64,000 nucleotides of DNA, taken from Blastococcus capsensis (GTDB lineage Bacteria; Actinomycetota; Actinomycetes; Mycobacteriales; Geodermatophilaceae). A program made the translations under genes and the position numbers. The notes below the pieces were generated by a model that saw only the letters and a list, made by a program, of their open reading frames with translations, was not told where the DNA came from and made no database searches. The first letter of the stretch is position 1. Each line of letters begins with the position of its first letter. Location: the NCBI RefSeq assembly GCF_030165005.1, contig NZ_JASNNW010000009.1, positions 62,001-126,000 on the forward strand, in the 5' to 3' direction. Shown piece by piece: positions 37,337 to 45,601 of this stretch.

Positions 37337-39055
37337 ATGTCCTCCATGGTCGGAAAGCCCGGGAAGAGGTCCAGCCTCGCGTTGGCGCTCGCGCTGCTGA
37401 GTGCGGCGAGCGGTGCGGGTGTGGCAGCCGCTGACACGCACAGCCCGCCGTCGGCCGGCGAGGACGGGCACCACGCGACGGAGAGCGCAGGAGCCGCTGC
37501 CCACCCAGAAGAACCAGCGGGTGACGCCCCGCAGACGCCGGCTGCGACCGACGGCCTGCAACCGATCGAGGATCCGCTTCCGCCACCACCGTTGAGCGAT
37601 CTCCAGGTGGGGGTCGAGTTGGTGGCCGAGGGTTTCAAGAAGCCGACGAACAGCGCCGTCGCGCCCGGTGACCCGGACGCCCTGTACGTCTCCGACCAGT
37701 TCGGCCCGCTGTGGCGGGTGGATGTGCGGGACGGCAGCAAGACGATGGTCGCGGACCTGTCCGGCCTGCTGGTGCCGGTCGGGCTGACCATCGAGAGCGG
37801 AGCGCACCACGTCCCCGACGAGCGCGGCTTCCTGGGGGTGGCCTTCCACCCGGACTTCGAGAGCAACGGCCTGCTCTACACGCACACCTCCGAGCCGTCG
37901 GACAGCGGCGAGCCGACCTTCCCCTCGACACTGCCGCCCGGCGAGCGCGCCGACCACCGCGCCGTGCTACGGGAGTGGACGGTCCAGAGGTCCGCGGACG
38001 GTACGCCGAGCCTCGACGTGGACAGCTCACGGGTGCTGTTCAGCATCGCCGAGCCGCAGTGGAACCACAACGGAGGAGAGCTCCTCTTCGGACCGGACGG
38101 GATGCTCTACGTCCACCTCGGTGACGGCGGTGGCGCCGACGACCAGAACGAGCAGCTCTGGTGGATCGACCCCGACGACGACGGCACCTACACCCTCGGG
38201 CCGATCGCCGGGCACCTGGACGGCGGCAACGCCCAGGATCTGAGCGTCCCGCTGGGCAAGATCCTCCGCATCGACGTCGACGGGCGCGGCGCCCCGCACG
38301 GGGAGTACGGCGTCCCCGCGGACAACCCGTTCGTCGGCGTCGACGGAGCCCTGGGCGAGATCTGGGCCTACGGCCTGCGCAACCCCTTCCAGGGGTCGAT
38401 CGACCGCGCGACCGGTGACTACTGGGTCGGTGACGTCGGGCAGGGCGACGTCGAGGAGATCGACGTGATCCAGCGCGGCGGCAACTACGGCTGGAACGTC
38501 CGTGAGGGCGCCTTCTGGTTCGCCCCCCGCGGTTTCGAGCAGGGCAGCGGCACGGTCGTCGAGGAGCCCGTACAGCCGGTTCCGCCGGAGCTGGTGGACC
38601 CGGTCGCCCAGTACGACCACGAGTGGGGTGTGGCGGTCATCGGCGGTTACGTCTACCGCGGCCCGGACCAGCCGGCCCTGCAGGGGCAGTACGTCTTCGG
38701 CGACCACCACGGCGGCAAGCTGCTCGTCCACTCCGCCGAGGATCCGGCGCGCCAGCTCAGGATCGCCGGTTCCGAGAACAACGAGCTCGGGTTCTCGCTG
38801 ACGGCCTTCGCCGAGGACGCGCACGGCGAGCTCTACGTGATGGGATCCCCGCACGAGGGCAGTGGTCGCATCGAGCGGATCGTCCCGGCCGGCACCGATG
38901 GCATGGTCACAGTCCCTCGCGGCGGTGTCGCGGCCGGCGCCGGGGGTGCCGCCGACGACGGTACCGCGGCCACGGTGGCCGGGGTCGCCGCGCTGGCCGG
39001 GGCGACCGCGCTGGTGGGCGTGGGGATCGCGCGTCGTCGCACCGCGACGCGCTGA
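37337..39055 (+). CDS. Secreted PQQ-type glucose/sorbosone dehydrogenase-like propeller, wall-anchored
   Basis: 572 residues. A Sec signal peptide (KRSSLALALALLSAASG, ending at about AAA-D) precedes an acidic linker and a six-bladed propeller of the soluble glucose dehydrogenase family: RGFLGVAFHPDF, WNHNGGELLFGPDGMLYV, GDGGGADD, LGKILRIDVDG, WAYGLRNPF and GDVGQGDVEEI are family motifs. PQQ binding is inferred. The C-terminus (VPRGGVAAGAGGAA, hydrophobic stretch, RRRTATR) is a sorting signal nearly identical to that of the next gene and lacks LPXTG. ATG 37337 is chosen because it gives a proper signal peptide. The class F sortase is two genes downstream. Confidence 0.85.
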   Translation: MSSMVGKPGKRSSLALALALLSAASGAGVAAADTHSPPSAGEDGHHATESAGAAAHPEEPAGDAPQTPAATDGLQPIEDPLPPPPLSDLQVGVELVAEGFKKPTNSAVAPGDPDALYVSDQFGPLWRVDVRDGSKTMVADLSGLLVPVGLTIESGAHHVPDERGFLGVAFHPDFESNGLLYTHTSEPSDSGEPTFPSTLPPGERADHRAVLREWTVQRSADGTPSLDVDSSRVLFSIAEPQWNHNGGELLFGPDGMLYVHLGDGGGADDQNEQLWWIDPDDDGTYTLGPIAGHLDGGNAQDLSVPLGKILRIDVDGRGAPHGEYGVPADNPFVGVDGALGEIWAYGLRNPFQGSIDRATGDYWVGDVGQGDVEEIDVIQRGGNYGWNVREGAFWFAPRGFEQGSGTVVEEPVQPVPPELVDPVAQYDHEWGVAVIGGYVYRGPDQPALQGQYVFGDHHGGKLLVHSAEDPARQLRIAGSENNELGFSLTAFAEDAHGELYVMGSPHEGSGRIERIVPAGTDGMVTVPRGGVAAGAGGAADDGTAATVAGVAALAGATALVGVGIARRRTATR

Positions 39056-39078
39056 CGAAGCCGATCCCCGGAGGGCTG

Positions 39079-39124
39079 CGCGCAGTCCCCGTGGCCGCTG
39101 GCGCATCCTCGCGCGAGCGGCCAC
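39079..39124 (+). terminator. Hairpin repeat, copy 1, after the propeller gene
   Basis: GTGGCCGCT (39091-39099) pairs with AGCGGCCAC (39116-39124), with an inner GCGC/GCGC stem and loop ATCCTC. The segment 39079-39114 matches 50067-50102 at 33 of 36 positions. It probably terminates the propeller transcript before the spondin gene. The rest of 39125-39343 shows only the GAGGAG site. Confidence 0.65.
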
Positions 39125-39343
39125 GCGCCCTCTGGGACGTCGAACGGATATGCCGCTCCTGCTGCCGACTGTGCCGGGATCGGGGGGAGAAGTTGTCAGC
39201 CGTGTGACGAAACCCGCACCTCGCGAGCGGTGATCTGCGGGCGCTGCTGTTCTGAGCAGGGGCGTCGCCAAGGCGCCGGTGACCGAGCGGCGGATCCGTC
39301 AGGCGACAGCCGCCGCTCGACCAATCGACCCAGAGGAGACCAA

Positions 39344-40222
39344 GTGTTGAGGAAACTTGCAGGAGCGGGCGCTGCGACGCTCGTCAGCGCCGCTGCGATG
39401 GCGCCGGCGTCGGCGCTGGCCGCCGACGGGGAGACGACGTTCCGAGTGGAGGTCACCAACGTCACGAAGCAGACCGGGACGAAGGTGGAGACCCCGCAAG
39501 GGCCGATGCCGATCCCGCTTTCGCCCGGTGCGTTCGCCGTCTACTCCGGTCAGGACAACCCGGCGTTCACGGTCGGCGCCGAGGCAACCCAGCCCCTCGG
39601 TGGGGAGGGGCTGGAGAACATCGCCGAGGACGGCTTCCCGATGCAGCTGGCCCAGCAGTTCAAGGACGCGCCGATGGTGAGTGACAGTGGCACCTTCGCC
39701 GATCCGCAGGGACCGAAGAAGGCTTTGGAGCCCGGCATGAGCACTTCTTTCACCGTCACGGCGTCGCCGGGCGAGAAGCTCACGCTGGCGACGATGTTCG
39801 TCCCGTCCAACGACGCCTTCTACGGCCCCGCCGACGGCATCGAGCTGTTCGACTCCGGCGGCAACCCCGTCAGCGCGGACGTGACCAGCGCGATCGCGAC
39901 GTACGACGCGGGCACCGAGGTGAACGAGCCGTTCTTCGGGCCTGCCACCAAGCCCATGCAGCCGCAGCCGGACTTCGGTACCGCCGAGGATTCCGTCGTC
40001 CTGCCCGTGGCGGAGATCGAGGGGCAGCCGCAGGTCTACCCGGAGGTCGGCCAGGTCATCCGCGTGGCCATCGCACCGGCTCCGGCCGGGGGCGTCGCCG
40101 CCGGTGCCGGGGGTGCCGCCGAGGACGACACCGTCAGCACGGTGGCCGGGATCGCTGCGCTGGGCGGGGCGGCCCTGTTGGCGGGCATCGGCGTCACGCG
40201 CCGTCGCACTGCGACGCGCTGA
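39344..40222 (+). CDS. Secreted spondin-domain protein with class F sortase-type C-terminus
   Basis: 292 residues. GTG at 39344 has GAGGAG 5 nt upstream and gives a signal peptide (RKLAGAGAATLVSAAAM, cleavage near ALA-AD). Residues ~30-200 resemble Spondin_N: FRVEVTNVT, LSPGAFAVYSG, LENIAEDGFP and KLTLATMFVPSNDAFYG. Such domains bind surface or matrix ligands, and metal binding is likely. The C-terminus APAGGVAAGAGGAA, then a hydrophobic helix and RRRTATR, copies that of the upstream propeller. The sortase gene starts 8 nt after its stop, which supports its role as a substrate. Confidence 0.83.
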   Translation: MLRKLAGAGAATLVSAAAMAPASALAADGETTFRVEVTNVTKQTGTKVETPQGPMPIPLSPGAFAVYSGQDNPAFTVGAEATQPLGGEGLENIAEDGFPMQLAQQFKDAPMVSDSGTFADPQGPKKALEPGMSTSFTVTASPGEKLTLATMFVPSNDAFYGPADGIELFDSGGNPVSADVTSAIATYDAGTEVNEPFFGPATKPMQPQPDFGTAEDSVVLPVAEIEGQPQVYPEVGQVIRVAIAPAPAGGVAAGAGGAAEDDTVSTVAGIAALGGAALLAGIGVTRRRTATR

Positions 40223-40229
40223 CCCGGCG

Positions 40230-40934
40230 ATGCTGAAGCAGCAGGAGGAGCGATTCCGGAGACCGTGGTCTTCGGCGCTCCTGTTCGGGATGGCCGTGGT
40301 CCTCGCCGTTGCCGGTGTCCTCCTCCTGCTGCCTCCCGGCCTTCCCGACGCCTCGGTCCACACGCCTCTTCCGGCGGCCACCGCACCGGTCGCCGAGCCG
40401 GACGGCCGGCGCGACACGACCGACGGGAACCCGCGCAGCTCGCCCCTCGAACGCGCCCAGCCCATCCTCGAGCACCCGCCTGCCGGCGTGCCCTCGGCTC
40501 CGCCGGTGGGTGTGCGCGTCGACGCGATCGACGTCGACGCACGAGTCGTGCCGCTCGGGCTCGATGCCGACGGCCACCTGGAGGTGCCCGACGACTTCTC
40601 GGCCGCCGGCTGGTGGGAAGGCGGAGCCGAGCCCGGTGAGGCGGGACCGACGGTCGTGGTCGGCCACGTCGACTCCTACCAGGGTCCGGCCGTCTTCCAC
40701 CGGCTGCGGGACCTCGAGGTCGGCGACGAGATCGTCCTCACCGTCGAGGGCGGTGAGTCGGTGTCCTACCGGGTGACCGGCACCCAGGAGGTGCCGAAGG
40801 ACGAGTTCCCGACCGAGGCCGTCTACGGCACCACTCCTGGGCCGACGCTGCGTCTCATCACCTGCGGAGGCCCCTTCGACCGGACCGCGCGCAGCTACCT
40901 GAACAACACGATCGTCTTCGCGGACCTGAGCTGA
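40230..40934 (+). CDS. Class F sortase
   Basis: 234 residues. An N-terminal membrane anchor (LLFGMAVVLAVAGVLLLL, about residues 17-34) and a Pro/Ala-rich linker lead to the sortase beta-barrel. Catalytic His146 lies in VVVGHVDSYQG, Cys212 in TLRLITCGG (the TLxTC motif) and the Arg in DRTARSYLNN. It cuts sorting signals and joins proteins to the cell wall. Both flanking secreted proteins have a G-G-V-x-A-G-x-G tail instead of LPXTG, so its specificity is probably unusual. ATG 40230 follows the spondin stop by 7 nt. Its TGA overlaps an ATG that opens the frame of the downstream cyclase. Confidence 0.93.
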   Translation: MLKQQEERFRRPWSSALLFGMAVVLAVAGVLLLLPPGLPDASVHTPLPAATAPVAEPDGRRDTTDGNPRSSPLERAQPILEHPPAGVPSAPPVGVRVDAIDVDARVVPLGLDADGHLEVPDDFSAAGWWEGGAEPGEAGPTVVVGHVDSYQGPAVFHRLRDLEVGDEIVLTVEGGESVSYRVTGTQEVPKDEFPTEAVYGTTPGPTLRLITCGGPFDRTARSYLNNTIVFADLS

Positions 40935-41079
40935 TGCCTGAGCATGGTCTCGAGTCCGGCCGGCACGGCCCCTGCCGCGACCCGGCGCGTGGATCCGCCG
41001 AGCCGGCCGCGCGGCACCTTCCCGGGGCACGTGGCGGCGGCTGGTCACCGGCGCAGGGCCTGGTCACGGCCGGGATCGG

Positions 41080-41107
41080 TTTAGCGAAGCCCGATAGAGG
41101 TCAGTCT
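41080..41107 (+). promoter_or_regulatory. Candidate promoter of the ebo operon
   Basis: TTTAGC (41080-41085), a 16-nt spacer and CAGTCT (41102-41107); the -10-like box ends 6 nt before the ATG at 41114. The area is the most A/T-rich between the sortase and the cyclase. Both hexamers are weak, but the leaderless spacing matches other genes in the window. Confidence 0.4.
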
Positions 41108-41113
41108 GGGACA

Positions 41114-42292
41114 ATGCATACCGCCCCGCAGCCGGATCGCAGAAGTCGGACCGGACTATGGCTCATCGGCGGGCGCGGCTCGGTGGCCACGACGGCGATC
41201 GTGGGGGCGGCGCTCGTCGAGGCCGGGCTGTCGCCGCAGACGGGCTTCGTGACGGCGCTCGAACCGTTCCAGCAGGCGGGTCTGGGCCGCGCCACGGACG
41301 TGGTGTTCGGCGGCCACGACATCGCGACCGTCCCGCTGCAGAAGCGCGCGGAGATCCTCACGGACGGTGGCGTGCTGCCGCAGGGCGCCGTCCGTGCAGT
41401 GACCGAGCAGCTCGACCGGGTCGACGCGGAGATCCTGGCGGCTCCCGGCGCCGGAACGCCACCATCGGTCGCACTGGAGCGGCTCGTCGCAGACCTGCGC
41501 ACGTTCCGGAACCGCCACGGGCTCGACCGCGTCGTCGTGGTCGACGTCTCCTCCACCGAGGCGCCCGTACCGGCCCACCCGGCCCACCGGGACCTGGCCG
41601 GGCTCCGCCGGGCGCTCGAACGGGGGGAGGACGTCCTTCCGCCGAGCTCCCTGTACGCCATGGCGGCCTTCGAGGCCGGCTGCCCGCACGTGTCCTTCAC
41701 GCCGTCCACCGGGGCGCGCCTGCCGGCCCTGGACGAGCTGGCCCAGGAACGCGGCCTGCCGTACGCGGGCTCCGACGGCAAGACGGGGGAGACCCTGCTC
41801 CGGACTGCGCTCGCCCCGATGTTCGCCACCCGCAACCTCACCGTGCGGTCCTGGAGCGGTACCAACCTGCTGGGGGGCGGGGACGGCGAGACCCTGGCCG
41901 ACCCCGCGCACGCCGCCTCCAAGCTCGACTCCAAGTCCGGCGTCCTGGGCGCTCTGCTCGGCTACGACGTCGTCGCGCCGCTGCACATCGACAACGTCCC
42001 GGACATGGGCGACTGGAAGACCTCGTGGGACCACGTCAGCTTCGAGGGATTCCTCGGTACCCGGATGCGGATGCAGGTGACCTGGGAGGGGTGCGACTCC
42101 GCGCTGGCGGCGCCGCTGGTCCTGGACCTCGCCCATCTCCTCGCGCACGCGCACGGGGCCGGCCTGTCCGGGCCGGTCCCGGAACTGGCCTTCTTCTTCA
42201 AGGATCCGCTCGGCCGGGTGCCGACCCACGGTGTGGAGCAGCAGTTCGCCACGCTGGTGCGCTGGGCCGAGGGCCTCGGGGGCGGCCGGTGA
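41114..42292 (+). CDS. Inositol-3-phosphate synthase-family cyclase heading the ebo operon
   Basis: 392 residues. GLWLIGGRGSVATT is the NAD-binding loop, VVVVDVSSTEAP and GSDGKTGETLLRTALAP are the sugar-phosphate and phosphate-binding region, and WSGTNLLGGGDGETL and VTWEGCDSALAAPLVLDLA match the C-terminal MIPS motifs. The family converts glucose-6-phosphate to myo-inositol-3-phosphate; the exact substrate here is inferred. Start 41114 is where homology begins. The frame is open 60 codons further, back to an ATG overlapping the sortase stop. In canonical ebo clusters the sugar-phosphate cyclase is EboD (dehydroquinate-synthase-like), so this looks like a functional replacement. Confidence 0.87.
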   Translation: MHTAPQPDRRSRTGLWLIGGRGSVATTAIVGAALVEAGLSPQTGFVTALEPFQQAGLGRATDVVFGGHDIATVPLQKRAEILTDGGVLPQGAVRAVTEQLDRVDAEILAAPGAGTPPSVALERLVADLRTFRNRHGLDRVVVVDVSSTEAPVPAHPAHRDLAGLRRALERGEDVLPPSSLYAMAAFEAGCPHVSFTPSTGARLPALDELAQERGLPYAGSDGKTGETLLRTALAPMFATRNLTVRSWSGTNLLGGGDGETLADPAHAASKLDSKSGVLGALLGYDVVAPLHIDNVPDMGDWKTSWDHVSFEGFLGTRMRMQVTWEGCDSALAAPLVLDLAHLLAHAHGAGLSGPVPELAFFFKDPLGRVPTHGVEQQFATLVRWAEGLGGGR

Positions 42293-43167
42293 CCCGCTGG
42301 GCTGCCGGGCCGCTCATCGAGCTGGTACGGCTACCTGCCGTGCTCAGCATCCCCGGCGACGTCCTGGCCGGCGCCGCGGCGGCGGGACGGCGCGAGCCGC
42401 GCGCGACGGCCGGGACGGTGTTCGCCTCCGCCAGCGTCTACCTCGCCGGTATGGCCCTCAACGACTGGGCCGACCGGGACGTCGACGCGCGGGAACGCCC
42501 CGGACGCCCGATCCCGTCCGGCCGGATATCGCCCGCCTCCGCGTTCGGAGTCGCGGCCGGGCTGACCGGCGCCGGCCTGCTCGCGGCAGGTTCGGCGGGA
42601 GGACGGGACACCCTGGCGGTGTTCGGGCCGCTGGTGGCGGTGGCCTGGTCCTACGACCTCGTCCTCAAGGACACGATGGCCGGGCCGGTCGCGATGGCCG
42701 CGGCCCGGTCGCTCAACGTCCTGGCCGGCGCCGGCGGGCACGGCGCCCGGCGGGCGTTGGCCGACGCGCTCACCGTGGGCGCCCACACCGGCATCCTGAC
42801 GGTGGTCAGCCGGTCGGAGGTCGGCGGCGCTTCCCCTGCGCTGGGGCGGGCCGCGGGTGCGGCCACCGGCATCCTGGCCGGGATGACGGCGGCGCGGGCC
42901 TGGAGAACGACGGACGCGCCTGCGGCTCGCGCCGTCGCGCTCGCCTGCGTGGCCCGCTACGCGGTCGACGTGGGCGGCGCCGCGCTGGCCGCGACCCGCA
43001 TGCCCTCGGCCGCCCGGCTCCAGCAGTTCGTCGCCCGGGGGATCCGCGCCTTCCCGATCCTGGACGGCGCGCTGATCGCCGCGCGCGGACGCATCGGGAC
43101 CGGGCTGGCGGTGGCCGCCCTGCACCCGCTGGCCGGCCGGCTCGGCCGGCGGGTGGCGACGACGTGA
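42289..43167 (+). CDS. eboC: UbiA-family prenyltransferase EboC
   Basis: 292 residues with about eight membrane helices. The first Asp-rich motif is NDWADRDVDARERPGRPIPS (N-D-x2-D-x3-D plus the RPxRPI element), which binds prenyl diphosphate through magnesium. The second motif region (SYDLVLKDTMAGPVAM) is less acidic than usual, as in EboC-like proteins. It would attach a polyprenyl chain to a small molecule in the membrane. The GTG start overlaps the cyclase stop, and the stop overlaps the next start, so translation is coupled on both sides. Confidence 0.88.
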   Translation: MTRWAAGPLIELVRLPAVLSIPGDVLAGAAAAGRREPRATAGTVFASASVYLAGMALNDWADRDVDARERPGRPIPSGRISPASAFGVAAGLTGAGLLAAGSAGGRDTLAVFGPLVAVAWSYDLVLKDTMAGPVAMAAARSLNVLAGAGGHGARRALADALTVGAHTGILTVVSRSEVGGASPALGRAAGAATGILAGMTAARAWRTTDAPAARAVALACVARYAVDVGGAALAATRMPSAARLQQFVARGIRAFPILDGALIAARGRIGTGLAVAALHPLAGRLGRRVATT

Positions 43168-44027
43168 CCGCGCCCCTGCGGTTCGCCTACGGGACCAACG
43201 GGCTGGCCGACAACCGGCTGCCCGAGGCCGTGGACCTGCTCGCCGATCTCGGCTACGACGGGGTGGCGCTGACCCTGGACGTGCACCACCTGGATCCCTT
43301 CTCCCCCACGTCGGACGCGGACGTCCAACGGGTCGCGCAGCAGCTCCGGGCCCGCGGCCTCGCCGTGGTCGTCGAGACCGGCGGCCGCTATGTCCTCGAC
43401 CCCCGCCGCAAGCACCGTCCGACGCTGCTCGATGAGGATCCCCGGCTACGCCGGGAGTTCCTGCAGCGGGCCGTCGAGATCGCCGCGAACCTGGGAGCCT
43501 CGGTGGTCTCGTTCTGGTCCGGTTCGCTGCCCGCGGGAACGGCACCCGCGACGGCCTGGGCCCGGCTGACGGAAGAGGTGGCCGGGTTGCTGCCCCATGC
43601 CGAGATGCACGGCGTCCGGCTCGGGTTCGAGCCGGAGCCGGGCATGCTCGTCGACCGGATCACCGGGTTCGAACGGCTCGCCGCCGAGCTGGGGGACCCC
43701 GCCGGCCTGGGAATCACCCTCGATCTGGGGCACTGCCTGTGCATCGAGGACGACCCGGTGGTCGACTGCGTGCGCCGGGTCGCCGGCCGGCTGGTCAACG
43801 TGCAGATCGAGGACATGCGCCGCGGAGTGCACGAGCACCTCCCGTTCGGTGAGGGAGAGCTCGACGTGCCGCCCGTGCTGGCCGCGCTGCGCGAGGTCGG
43901 CTACTCCGGCCTCGTGGGTGTGGAGCTGCCCCGTCACAGCCATGCGGGCCCGGACCTGGCCGAGGCGTCCATCCGGTTCCTGCGGTCGGCCGAGGAGCGT
44001 GCCGGCGCGACCCGGGGCGTGGCATGA
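43164..44027 (+). CDS. Xylose isomerase-like TIM barrel (sugar phosphate isomerase/epimerase)
   Basis: 287 residues of the AP-endonuclease 2/xylose isomerase-like fold. Strand ends carrying metal ligands are visible: RLGFEPEPGM (Glu), ITLDLGHCL (Asp, His), NVQIEDMRRG (Glu) and VGVELPRHSH (Glu, His). Such enzymes isomerise or epimerise sugars or cyclitols such as inosose. It sits between EboC and EboA with 4-nt overlaps, so it acts in the same pathway. It is a second TIM-barrel member in addition to EboE. A cyclitol substrate is inferred from the inositol-phosphate synthase two genes upstream. Confidence 0.82.
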   Translation: MTAPLRFAYGTNGLADNRLPEAVDLLADLGYDGVALTLDVHHLDPFSPTSDADVQRVAQQLRARGLAVVVETGGRYVLDPRRKHRPTLLDEDPRLRREFLQRAVEIAANLGASVVSFWSGSLPAGTAPATAWARLTEEVAGLLPHAEMHGVRLGFEPEPGMLVDRITGFERLAAELGDPAGLGITLDLGHCLCIEDDPVVDCVRRVAGRLVNVQIEDMRRGVHEHLPFGEGELDVPPVLAALREVGYSGLVGVELPRHSHAGPDLAEASIRFLRSAEERAGATRGVA

Positions 44028-44734
44028 CCGGCGACGAGCTCCGGCAGCTGCTGGACCGGGAGCTGGAGCCGGCGGGCCGGGCCTGGCTCGCCGGGGCGGA
44101 GGCCGCGGTCCGGAAGGATCCTCGCGTCGTCCAGACGGCCTTTCCCGCCGCCGGGCGGTCCGTGGGCCGCCGGCTGCTGGCCGGCGATCCACCCACCGGG
44201 TGGACGGCCGACGACGCCGCGCGTGCGCTGCTGCTGATCACGCTGGGCGACGCGGCCGGCGAGCAGGTGCCCGACCTGTTCGGCTACGGCGACGCCGACG
44301 AGCAGCGGGCCGTCGTCCGCTCGCTGCACCTGCTGCCACCCGTGCCCGGGGCCGCCGAGCTGGTGGCGGCGGCGTCGCGCTCCAACGACCGGCGGCTGGT
44401 CGCGGCCTCCCTGGGGCCGTGGGCGCTGGCGCACCTCGACGACGAGGCGGTCGCCCAGTCGGTGCTCAAGTGCGTCTTCCAGGAGGTTCCCCTGACCGGG
44501 CTCCCCGGCCTGGCCGAGCGCGCCACCCCCCGGCTGTCGCGAATGCTGGCCGAGCTCGCGCACGAGCGGATCGCCGCCGGGCGGCCCGTCCCCGAGGACG
44601 TCTGGCCGCTGATCGAACGGTTCCCGCCCGAGGACACGCTCGCCCGGATCGAGGCCGAGCAGGAGCACCCGGTACCGGAGCGCCGCGCCGCGGCACGAGC
44701 CGCGCTGGCGTCCCGACGAGGACAGGAGACCTGA
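44024..44734 (+). CDS. eboA: EboA-domain protein
   Basis: 236 residues, largely helical and soluble. The order of features (ELRQLLDRELEP start, GWTADDAARALLLITLGD, EQRAVVRSLHLLP, FQEVPLTGLPGLAERAT with LSRMLAELAHERIAAGRPV) fits the EboA family, with repeat-like helical pairs. No catalytic motif is visible. EboA is required in characterised ebo clusters, but its biochemical role is unknown. It overlaps the TIM-barrel gene by 4 nt, and its TGA overlaps the eboB ATG by one base. Confidence 0.85.
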   Translation: MTGDELRQLLDRELEPAGRAWLAGAEAAVRKDPRVVQTAFPAAGRSVGRRLLAGDPPTGWTADDAARALLLITLGDAAGEQVPDLFGYGDADEQRAVVRSLHLLPPVPGAAELVAAASRSNDRRLVAASLGPWALAHLDDEAVAQSVLKCVFQEVPLTGLPGLAERATPRLSRMLAELAHERIAAGRPVPEDVWPLIERFPPEDTLARIEAEQEHPVPERRAAARAALASRRGQET

Positions 44735-45600
44735 TGCGCATCTTCGATCCGCACATCCACATGAGCTCACGGACCACCGACGACTACGAGGCGATGTATG
44801 CGGCCGGGGTCCGGGCCATCGTCGAGCCGGCGTTCTGGCTCGGTCAGCCGCGGACGTCGGTGGGCAGCTTCGTCGACTACTTCCAGTCGCTGCTCGGCTG
44901 GGAACGGTTCCGCGCGAGCCAGTTCGGCATCCGGCACCACTGCACCATCGCGCTCAACCCCAAGGAGGCCAACGACCCCGGCCTGCGCACGGAGGTGCTG
45001 AGCATCCTGCCGCGGTTCCTCGCCAAGGACGGCGTCGTGGCCGTCGGCGAGGTCGGCTACGACTCGGCCACCCCCGACGAGGACGCCGCCTTCGAGGAAC
45101 AGGTCGCGATGGGCCAGGAACACCGGCTGCCGCTGCTGGTGCACACCCCGCACCGGGACAAGGCCGCCGGCACCCGGCGCAGCATCGACCTGCTGCGCGC
45201 GGCCGGCGTGCCCGGCGAGATGGCGGTCATCGACCACAACAACGAGCTGACCGTCGAGGACACCCTCGACTCCGGCTACTGGGCCGGCTTCTCGGTCTAC
45301 CCGGACACCAAGATGGACGTCGACCGGATGGTGCGGATCCTGCAGCAGTACGGCACCGACCGGATCCTGGTGAACTCGGCCGCGGACTGGGGCCGCAGCG
45401 ATCCGCTGCGGGTGCGCAAGGTGGCCGATGCGATGACGGCCGCCGGGTTCGACGCCGACGACGTCGACAAGGTCGTCTGGCGCAACCCGGTCGAGTTCTT
45501 CGGCCGGAGCGGGCGGCTGGAGCTCGACGAGCCGGCGCCCGACGCCGCGGCGACCTTCGCCGGCAACAGCATCCTGCGCGGCGCCCCGGCCGGGTCCTGA
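44734..45600 (+). CDS. eboB: TatD-like metal-dependent hydrolase EboB
   Basis: 288 residues of the amidohydrolase/TatD superfamily. The metal motif H-x-H is in MRIFDPHIHMSSRTTDDY, the bridging Glu in AVGEVGYDSA, further His in LLVHTPHRDK and VIDHNNE, and the last Asp in VNSAADWGRSDPL. The family includes phosphodiesterase or nuclease activities; EboB's real substrate is not known. ATG 44734 overlaps the EboA stop, with AGGAGA just upstream. EboE follows after 1 nt. Confidence 0.87.
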   Translation: MRIFDPHIHMSSRTTDDYEAMYAAGVRAIVEPAFWLGQPRTSVGSFVDYFQSLLGWERFRASQFGIRHHCTIALNPKEANDPGLRTEVLSILPRFLAKDGVVAVGEVGYDSATPDEDAAFEEQVAMGQEHRLPLLVHTPHRDKAAGTRRSIDLLRAAGVPGEMAVIDHNNELTVEDTLDSGYWAGFSVYPDTKMDVDRMVRILQQYGTDRILVNSAADWGRSDPLRVRKVADAMTAAGFDADDVDKVVWRNPVEFFGRSGRLELDEPAPDAAATFAGNSILRGAPAGS

Positions 45601-45601
45601 C

